Shown here: in pieces, positions 6,844 through 11,929 of the stretch | Numbering within the stretch: the first letter of the stretch is position 1 | Layout: every line of letters begins with the position of its first letter | Source of the DNA: JAGTVG01 sp964389805 | Lineage (GTDB): Bacteria; Bacteroidota; Bacteroidia; Cytophagales; Cyclobacteriaceae | Direction: 5' to 3' | DNA length: 11,929 bases | NCBI GenBank assembly: GCA_964389805.1 | Contig: CAYMFU010000108.1 | Location: forward strand, 1-11,929 | Notes under the pieces: model-generated | Told to the model about the DNA's origin: nothing | The model's database searches: none | What the model saw: the letters and a program-made list of their open reading frames with translations, nothing else | Made by a program: the position numbers and the translations under genes

Positions 6844-8274
6844 ATGAATACTAGAATTAACGCATTTAAAATAATCATCTTGGTTATAGGAATGATCGTT
6901 GGGATCATTTCTGTTTACGCTGAAACAGGCGATACAACAAAAATTAACCGGAAAGCGCAAGTGACCTTTGCCCATCCAATCGGTACAAACGGGGACAAGG
7001 CAGAGCAGACAATCAATAATTTTTCTTTTAACCTCCTTTATGGAGTTTCAGGAGGGGTTAATGGTACTGAGATAGGAATACTGATCAATAATACTACAGG
7101 AAATGTTAAAGGATTCCAGTTTGCCGGGATCGGTAATAGTGTAAGTGGTTCAATAAACGGTTTCCAGGCCACCGGAATATATAATGTAGTTACAAACAAA
7201 ATTACCGGGGCACAATTTGCCGGGATCACAAACATTAACCGTTATAATGTGAACGGTGCGACCATATCTGGAATAACCAATATCATCAGCGGAGACACAA
7301 AAGGTTTCCTGTTTTCCGGGCTTGGTAATAATGTCAGTGGAACTTCCAGTGGTTTCCAGGCAGCTGGGCTCTATAATCTTATAGAAGAAGAATCCAATGG
7401 AGCTCAATTTGCCGGACTATCCAATATAAACCTAAAAGATACAAGAGGTGCTTATTTTGCCGGTTTGGGAAATATCTTGAACGGAGACAGCAGGGGTGCT
7501 CAGTTTGCAGGGCTATCAAATATTAATACCGGAACAATGAACGGAGCCCAGATAGCCGGATTAGCAAACGTAAATATCAAGGATATGGAGGGTGGTCAAA
7601 TTGCCGGATTAGCCAATGTGGTGGTTGAAGAAAGCAGTGGACTGCAATTGGCAGGCCTGGCAAACGTATCTCCAAGAGAACACAGGGGATCTCAAATCGC
7701 TGGATTGTTTAACTATACCAGAAGAATGAATGGATTCCAGCTCGCCCTTGTTAATGTTACCGATACAGTAAAAAGAGGAGTACCAATAGGATTTATAAGT
7801 ATTGTTACCCATGGATACAGAAGGATAGAATTTGAAGGAAATGAGGTGTTATATGCCAATGTCAATTTCAAGACCGGAACATCCAAATTTTATAATATTT
7901 TCTCAATAGGCTACCGCCCGGATGGAGATAAACAGCACTGGGGCATAACTTATGGCTTTGGCACACTGGCTCCTATCAGCAAACGATTTAACTTCAACAT
8001 GGATCTAACGGCCACACATTTGAACGAAGATGAGGCCTGGACAAACGAATTAAACCTGCTAAACCGTCTGAAATTCAACGCATCATATCTGATTACCCGG
8101 AGATTAGAGGTGTTCGGAGGCCCATCCCTTAACGTGGCTGTATCAAAACTAAGAAATGCTGAAGGTGAATTGGTAGGCAGCTCGATCGTACCATCCTACG
8201 GATTTTATAATGAGAACGTGCGGGGCACTAATGTCAAGATGTATATAGGATTTAACCTGGGGATCAGATTCTAA
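6844..8274 (+). CDS. Secreted protein with 15 sixteen-residue surface repeats (paralogue of the STN repeat protein)
   Basis: This 476-residue exported protein has a signal peptide at residues 1-26 (IIILVIGMIVGIISVYA), a short lead-in, fifteen GxQxAGLxN repeats at residues 74-304, and a C-terminal domain of about 170 residues ending MYIGFNLGIRF. It lacks the STN and carboxypeptidase-regulatory-like domains of the protein at 4638-6587, but from residue 38 onward it is paralogous to residue 245 onward there. Shared landmarks include PIGFISIV, EVLYAN and a final glycine-rich beta-strand. The function is not known. The outer membrane or cell surface is the likely site, as part of a surface complex with the TonB-dependent receptor whose gene starts 37 bases downstream and is probably in the same operon. 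ATG 6844 is chosen because the signal peptide begins there and the putative sigma-dependent promoter lies just before it. Confidence 0.83.
   Translation: MNTRINAFKIIILVIGMIVGIISVYAETGDTTKINRKAQVTFAHPIGTNGDKAEQTINNFSFNLLYGVSGGVNGTEIGILINNTTGNVKGFQFAGIGNSVSGSINGFQATGIYNVVTNKITGAQFAGITNINRYNVNGATISGITNIISGDTKGFLFSGLGNNVSGTSSGFQAAGLYNLIEEESNGAQFAGLSNINLKDTRGAYFAGLGNILNGDSRGAQFAGLSNINTGTMNGAQIAGLANVNIKDMEGGQIAGLANVVVEESSGLQLAGLANVSPREHRGSQIAGLFNYTRRMNGFQLALVNVTDTVKRGVPIGFISIVTHGYRRIEFEGNEVLYANVNFKTGTSKFYNIFSIGYRPDGDKQHWGITYGFGTLAPISKRFNFNMDLTATHLNEDEAWTNELNLLNRLKFNASYLITRRLEVFGGPSLNVAVSKLRNAEGELVGSSIVPSYGFYNENVRGTNVKMYIGFNLGIRF
7063..7755 (+). repeat. Fifteen tandem 48-base coding repeats (GxQFAGLxN units)
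   Basis: The cores begin at residues 74, 90, 106, 122, 138, 154, 170, 186, 202, 218, 234, 250, 266, 282 and 297 of the protein encoded at 6844-8274, an exact 16-residue step except for the last, which is 15. Examples are GFQFAGIGN, GAQFAGLSN, GAQIAGLAN and GLQLAGLAN. Some neighbouring units are close at DNA level: GCCGGATTAGC occurs at 7555-7565 and again 48 bases later at 7603-7613, which suggests more recent unit duplication here than in the STN protein. Confidence 0.93.
7111..7494 (+). repeat. Higher-order 192-base direct repeat (four units duplicated as a block)
   Basis: Residues 90-153 and 154-217 of the second repeat protein align end to end without gaps: 32 of 64 residues are identical by hand count. 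Each of the four units matches its counterpart four units later in its own signature. Unit one has GN.VSG, unit two has GFQA.G.YN, unit three has GAQFAG..NIN, and unit four ends in GDT/GDS followed by a basic residue. The DNA blocks are 7111-7302 and 7303-7494. A block of four units therefore seems to have been duplicated as a whole. Confidence 0.75.
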
Positions 8275-8311
8275 GCAAATTAAATATTCATTTTTTAATA
8301 CAGAACAAAAC

Positions 8312-10675
8312 ATGAAATCAATATATAAGATATCATCGCTGATGGCTTCTATCCTGATCCTGAGCACGCTCTCACTCAATGCCCAGGGACTATTCCAAAC
8401 CATACGGGGAACCATCATTGACCAGGATTCAAATTCCCCGATAATCGGGGCCAATGTAATCGTTATAAATTCTGATCCTCTGCTGGGATCAAGTACAAGC
8501 CTGGATGGAAAATTTGAAATTGAGGAAGTGCCCGTTGGACGGGTCAGCCTCAAAATTACATGTATGGGTTATGAAGAGATCAGCATGCCGAATTTGCTGA
8601 TCACCTCCTCGAAAGAACTTGTTCTTGACATATCATTGACGGAATCAGTATTAAAAATGGAAGAGATCGTGATCAGTTCTACACCTGACAATGGGGCCGT
8701 ACTAAACGAAATGGCCACCGTCAGTGCGCGTGCTTTCTCAGTGGAAGAGACTAAGCGATATGCCGGTTCATTTAATGATCCGGCAAGGATGGTAAGTTCT
8801 TTTGCCGGGGTTATGCCTGCTCCTGAAGGTGATAATTACATAGCCGTCAGGGGGAATTCCCCTAAAGGAAACCAGTGGCGTCTGGAAGGCGTCGAAATCC
8901 CTAATCCGAACCATTTTTCAGATGAGGGGGCCACCGGAGGGCCAATCAATGCGCTTAATAGCGCCATGCTGGATAATTCTGATTTCTTTACCGGTGCATT
9001 CCCTGCGGAATATGGCAATGCATTCTCAGGAATATTTGACATGAGGCTGCGAAATGGCAATAACCAACAAAGGGAACATTCATTCTCCATTGGTGCACTG
9101 GGCATAGATTTCACCATGGAAGGACCGTTTAAAAAGGAGAGTAATAGTTCATACCTGTTCAACTACAGGTATTCCACACTCGCCCTCCTCGAAACTACGG
9201 GTGTCGTTAATTTTGATGGCGTTCCCAAATACCAGGATCTTTCTTTCAAAGTCAATCTGCCAACACCGCATGCGGGCGTGTTTTCATTCTTTGGCCTTGC
9301 CGGGAAGAGTAACCTGAAACATGAGTTGCCCTCTGAGGAGAATGAAGACATTATCATTTCCAAATTCAATGTTAATTCTGAGCTGGCAGTAATGGGATTA
9401 AATCATTCCATCCCTTTAAGCCGGAATACATTTGTCGAATCAGGAATTTCTGTTTCTGAAAATGGCAGTCTGTATGATGAAATGGAACTGGTGGATACAA
9501 ACGAATATCAATTACTTGCGGATGAGAAGCTCAGAAAATATACTATGATTGGCAAGACCTCACTGCATAGTAAAATCAACGCCCACCATAAAGTATCAGC
9601 CGGGATTGTATATACACATTTCTTCTACGACTTCTTTACTGAATACTGGGATAAGCCTTCTGATGAGATGATGATCGAACAGGATGAACAGGGGAACTCT
9701 GGTTTACTTCAGGTATATGGTAATTGGAAATACCGTATTAACGATAAACTTACATTTGTTGGTGGTTTGCACTATCTGAATAACCTCTTAAACAAAACAT
9801 ATTCCTTAGAACCCAGGGCAGGGTTGAAATGGCACTTTACCCCAACCCAGAGCCTGAACTTTGGATTTGGCATTCACAGCCGGATGGAATCGCTGCCTAC
9901 ATTTTTCGTACAGTCTCAAGGAAAAGATGGTTTAACACACCAGCCAAATTACTTGCTGGGATTCCCAAAATCCAGACAATATGTAATGGGTTATCAGAAT
10001 TTCTTCACACCGAACTTGATGATGAAAGTGGAGGCCTATTACCAGGATCTATATGATATAGCGGTAGAGAATGATTTAAACAGCTCATTTTCCATGCTTA
10101 ACGCCGTATCATGGTATACTGAAAGGGAACTTGTCAATCAGGGAAGCGGGTATAACTACGGACTTGAGCTTACCCTGGAAAGATATTTTGCCGATACATA
10201 CTACTTAATGCTAACCGGATCTTTATATAATTCAAAATATAAGGCCCTTGACAATATAGAAAGGGATACCAGGTTCAATGGAAATTATGTAGGCAATTTC
10301 CTTTTTGGAAAAGAATTTATATTTGACAATAAACCTGGCAAATCCAGGATACTGAGTATAAATGCTAAATTATCCTATATCGGAGCCCGAAGGTTCTCTC
10401 CAATTGACCTGGAAGAAAGCCGTGAATATGGATATACCCGTGTAGATGAATCCCAGGCCTTTACGCTTCAAGGAGACGATATATTTATTGCAAATCTTGG
10501 TATAGCTTACCGGATAAATAAAAGAAAAACGAGCCAGGAAATAAAACTGGATATACAAAACATTACCAATGCAGATGGTATGGTAGACCAGTATTATAAC
10601 AGTGCAACGGATAAAATCGAATATGTCTACCAATTGGGTATGTTACCCAATATCATGTATACCATAGAATTTTAA
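8312..10675 (+). CDS. TonB-dependent outer-membrane receptor with carboxypeptidase-regulatory-like N-terminal domain
   Basis: This is a likely energy-dependent outer-membrane importer of 787 residues. A signal peptide covers residues 1-24 and ends in SLNA before the Gln at 25. A carboxypeptidase-regulatory-like domain covers about 27-112 (IRGTIIDQDSNSPIIGANVI). A TonB-box-like EEIVIS lies at 117-122. The plug covers about 135-250, with AFSVEETKRYAGSFNDPARM at 141-160, YIAVRGNSPKGNQWRLEGVEI, and AEYGNAFSGIFDMRLRNG. The rest is a beta-barrel ending in ITNADGMVDQYY and a terminal Phe (MYTIEF). It has no STN domain, so it probably does not signal to FecR by itself. No SusD-like partner follows; the partner here is the repeat protein 37 bases upstream, presumably in the same operon. 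The substrate cannot be read from the sequence. A strong hairpin terminator lies about 100 bases after the stop. Confidence 0.92.
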   Translation: MKSIYKISSLMASILILSTLSLNAQGLFQTIRGTIIDQDSNSPIIGANVIVINSDPLLGSSTSLDGKFEIEEVPVGRVSLKITCMGYEEISMPNLLITSSKELVLDISLTESVLKMEEIVISSTPDNGAVLNEMATVSARAFSVEETKRYAGSFNDPARMVSSFAGVMPAPEGDNYIAVRGNSPKGNQWRLEGVEIPNPNHFSDEGATGGPINALNSAMLDNSDFFTGAFPAEYGNAFSGIFDMRLRNGNNQQREHSFSIGALGIDFTMEGPFKKESNSSYLFNYRYSTLALLETTGVVNFDGVPKYQDLSFKVNLPTPHAGVFSFFGLAGKSNLKHELPSEENEDIIISKFNVNSELAVMGLNHSIPLSRNTFVESGISVSENGSLYDEMELVDTNEYQLLADEKLRKYTMIGKTSLHSKINAHHKVSAGIVYTHFFYDFFTEYWDKPSDEMMIEQDEQGNSGLLQVYGNWKYRINDKLTFVGGLHYLNNLLNKTYSLEPRAGLKWHFTPTQSLNFGFGIHSRMESLPTFFVQSQGKDGLTHQPNYLLGFPKSRQYVMGYQNFFTPNLMMKVEAYYQDLYDIAVENDLNSSFSMLNAVSWYTERELVNQGSGYNYGLELTLERYFADTYYLMLTGSLYNSKYKALDNIERDTRFNGNYVGNFLFGKEFIFDNKPGKSRILSINAKLSYIGARRFSPIDLEESREYGYTRVDESQAFTLQGDDIFIANLGIAYRINKRKTSQEIKLDIQNITNADGMVDQYYNSATDKIEYVYQLGMLPNIMYTIEF

Positions 10676-10745
10676 ACATTTTGAAATAAAGGTTTTTATT
10701 CCTTTCAGGAAATGAATATTGAATATTTGCTGAATTATTTCTATC

Positions 10746-10760
10746 TATTTTTCGTACCTT
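10746..10760 (+). promoter_or_regulatory. Putative housekeeping -7 element between the TonB receptor and the pterin genes
   Basis: TATTTTTC at 10746-10753, one spacer base, then TACCTT at 10755-10760 matches the layout of the element before pfk (585-599). The last base of the TAnnTTTG consensus is C here. Upstream TTTG (10726-10729) and TTG (10719-10721) are 16 and 24 bases away, just outside the usual spacing. If it is active, its transcript would run straight into the hairpin at 10776-10807. Confidence 0.3.
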
Positions 10761-10775
10761 TATGCCCCTGTTACG

Positions 10776-10814
10776 ATTTCAGGATGGTTTCAGCACCATC
10801 CTGAAATTTTGTTT
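10776..10814 (+). terminator. Rho-independent-type terminator after the TonB receptor gene
   Basis: ATTTCAGGATGGT at 10776-10788 and ACCATCCTGAAAT at 10795-10807 are perfectly complementary: a 13-base-pair stem with the six-base loop TTCAGC, followed by TTTGTTT. It lies about 100 bases after the receptor stop codon and about 120 bases before the pterin synthase gene. It most likely ends the repeat-protein/receptor operon. It could also act as an attenuator for the pterin genes if their promoter is the element at 10746. Confidence 0.75.
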
Positions 10815-10880
10815 AAAAAGATATCACTAATATTAAACATTATCCGGTTTAGTCGGTTATAATACAAATCATGAAAAGAG

Positions 10881-10895
10881 CCCCGTGTATCGGGG
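10881..10895 (+). other. Short GC-rich hairpin in the leader of the pterin genes
   Basis: CCCCG at 10881-10885 and CGGGG at 10891-10895 can pair around the loop TGTAT, about 37 bases before the pterin synthase ATG, in otherwise AT-rich DNA. There is no U-tract after it, so it is not a terminator. It does not match the preQ1 riboswitch pattern I know. Its role is unknown and it could be chance. Confidence 0.25.
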
Positions 10896-10931
10896 GAATT
10901 CCATGTGACCATTGAAAATTAATTATTGCAC

Positions 10932-11339
10932 ATGAAAGTTACGGTATGCAGAAAAGAACAATTTAATGCCGCGCATCGTTTATTTAATTCGGATTGGCCG
11001 GATGAAAAAAATGAGCGGATATTTGGGAAATGTAATAATCCGAATTTTCATGGACACAATTATGAACTAATTGTGAAGCTATCCGGCGAACCGGATCCAG
11101 ATACAGGATATGTATACGATCTTAAAAAGTTAAGTGATCTGATAAAAAAATATGTGCTTGATAAGATTGATCATAAGAACCTTAATCTGGATGTTAAAGA
11201 GTTTAAAGATTTAAATCCGACTGCTGAGAACATCGCTGTTGTGATTTATAATATTCTAAGAGAAATTATTGATACTAAATTTGATATAAAAATTATCCTT
11301 TATGAAACAGAACGGAACTTTGTTGAATACCCGGCTTAA
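10932..11339 (+). CDS. 6-pyruvoyl-tetrahydropterin synthase, animal-type active site (QueD/PTPS superfamily)
   Basis: The family converts 7,8-dihydroneopterin triphosphate to 6-pyruvoyl-tetrahydropterin (PTPS) or to 6-carboxy-tetrahydropterin (QueD) in the cytoplasm. The 135 residues include all expected active-site groups: zinc ligands His15 (FNAAH), His40 and His42 (HGHNY); the catalytic Cys34; the Asp80-His81 pair in IDHKNL; and Glu125 in LYETE. The Cys sits six residues before the first HGH histidine, in GKCNNPNFHGHNY, as in mammalian PTPS, whereas E. coli QueD has only four. I therefore favour a biopterin-type PTPS over a queuosine QueD, though a QueD-like role remains possible. I prefer ATG 10932 to TTG 10926, which would add only two residues. 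The downstream folE overlaps it by 38 bases, and folE makes the substrate, so they form a natural operon. Confidence 0.9.
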   Translation: MKVTVCRKEQFNAAHRLFNSDWPDEKNERIFGKCNNPNFHGHNYELIVKLSGEPDPDTGYVYDLKKLSDLIKKYVLDKIDHKNLNLDVKEFKDLNPTAENIAVVIYNILREIIDTKFDIKIILYETERNFVEYPA

Positions 11340-11929
11340 CGGTTTTTCACATGATGACATCGGTGATGAGCACGTATCGACATCTGTGGAAACACCTTTA
11401 AGGAGTGATGCCTTTAAGATGGATGATGAGCTTAAAATGGGGCTCATAGAGAAACATTTCAGTGAGATCATGCACATTCTTGGGTTGGACCTGGAAGACG
11501 ACAGCCTGAAAGGAACCCCTTACCGGGTAGCAAAAATGTATGTTCAGGAGATCTTCAGCGGACTGGATCCAAAAAACAGACCAGATATCAAATTATTTGA
11601 GAACAAGTACAACTATAGGGAGATGCTTGTCGAAAAGGAGATCTCGTTCTACTCTAATTGCGAGCACCATTTTGTTCCGATCATTGGAAAAGCACATATT
11701 GCTTATATATCTTCCGGATATGTCATTGGTTTATCTAAAATTCACAGGATCGTGAATTATTATGCCAAGAGGCCACAGGTGCAGGAAAGAATGACCATGC
11801 AGATTGCCAACGAGTTGAAAAGAGTATTGAAAACTAAAGATGTAGCAGTGGTTATAGATGCTGAACACCTCTGTGTTTCATCTAGAGGCATTGAGGATAC
11901 GACATCAAGTACTGTCACTTCTCATTATT
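11302..11929 (+). CDS. folE: GTP cyclohydrolase I, 3' end outside window
   Basis: The enzyme converts GTP to 7,8-dihydroneopterin triphosphate, the entry to folate, biopterin and deazaguanine synthesis and the substrate of the PTPS encoded just upstream. The first 209 residues are visible and the frame is open at the window end. Family landmarks are DDSLKGTPYRVAKMY (66-80), the zinc ligand Cys120 with CEHHFVPI, GLSKIHRIVNYYAKRPQVQE, and HLCVSSRGI with the second zinc Cys at 191. Little beyond the last few residues should be missing. ATG 11302 lies inside the upstream gene, giving a 38-base overlap. It is supported because the conserved N-terminal stretch IGDEHVSTSVETPLR (20-34) lies after it and no other in-frame ATG occurs until 11419. 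The overlap suggests translational coupling. Confidence 0.95.
   Translation, partial: MKQNGTLLNTRLNGFSHDDIGDEHVSTSVETPLRSDAFKMDDELKMGLIEKHFSEIMHILGLDLEDDSLKGTPYRVAKMYVQEIFSGLDPKNRPDIKLFENKYNYREMLVEKEISFYSNCEHHFVPIIGKAHIAYISSGYVIGLSKIHRIVNYYAKRPQVQERMTMQIANELKRVLKTKDVAVVIDAEHLCVSSRGIEDTTSSTVTSHY

Noticed and set aside
7063..7755. CRISPR-like array because of the 48-base period
   Set aside because: The period is in frame inside a secreted protein, the DNA units are divergent, and there are no identical repeats with unique spacers.
8149..8553. 134-residue open frame on the minus strand
   Set aside because: It spans the end of the repeat gene, the gap and the receptor start, shows no domain or biased composition, and both overlapping + strand genes are clear.
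10871..10915. Possible 14-residue leader peptide (ATG 10871 to TGA 10913)
   Set aside because: It contains the CCCCG/CGGGG hairpin and two Cys codons but has no supporting start signal, and such short frames are expected by chance.
10861..10931. preQ1 riboswitch before a QueD-family gene
   Set aside because: Only a five-base-pair hairpin is present; I do not see the short pseudoknot arrangement with an A-rich tail.
11540..11755. 71-residue + strand open frame
   Set aside because: It lies inside folE in another frame; the folE frame carries the zinc-ligand motifs.

Overview
This looks like a piece of a Bacteroidota chromosome. The evidence is a FecI-like sigma factor with a FecR anti-sigma factor, outer-membrane proteins with STN and carboxypeptidase-regulatory-like domains, a TonB-dependent receptor of the Bacteroidota type, moderate-to-low GC, little sign of Shine-Dalgarno sequences, and TAnnTTTG-like promoter elements. 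I cannot name the order or genus. Every gene I can support is on the + strand.

Layout. 1-414 is the 3' end of an outer-membrane beta-barrel gene. 653-2878 encodes a 741-residue phosphofructokinase made of two fused halves; the N-terminal half keeps its catalytic residues and the C-terminal half has lost them, as in animal and fungal PFK-1. 2909-6587 is a surface-signalling cluster: ECF sigma factor, FecR-like anti-sigma factor, and a secreted protein with an STN signalling domain, a carboxypeptidase-regulatory-like domain and thirteen 16-residue repeats in place of a TonB receptor barrel. 6844-10675 holds a paralogue of that repeat protein (fifteen units, no STN domain), followed 37 bases later by a TonB-dependent receptor without an STN domain. 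10932-11929 holds an animal-type 6-pyruvoyl-tetrahydropterin synthase gene overlapping folE, which runs off the window end.

How the genes may work together. A segment before fecR (3500-3539) and one before the second repeat gene (6783-6823) share 30 of 40 aligned bases by hand count, with identically spaced GGGTA, TTGTC and TATTGAA blocks. I read these as two promoters for the ECF sigma factor. The sigma factor would then drive its own anti-sigma and sensor genes and also the repeat-protein/TonB-receptor operon. In the classical Fec system one receptor carries both the STN signalling domain and the TonB barrel; here the two parts sit on different proteins, linked by a shared repeat module. 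This split signalling/uptake circuit is the most interesting part of the window; its substrate is unknown.

No intergenic gap exceeds 300 bases. The gaps at 415-652, 6588-6843 and 10676-10931 hold the promoters, terminator and weak hairpin listed below and otherwise nothing I can identify. I found no tRNA, rRNA, CRISPR array, insertion sequence or convincing minus-strand gene.
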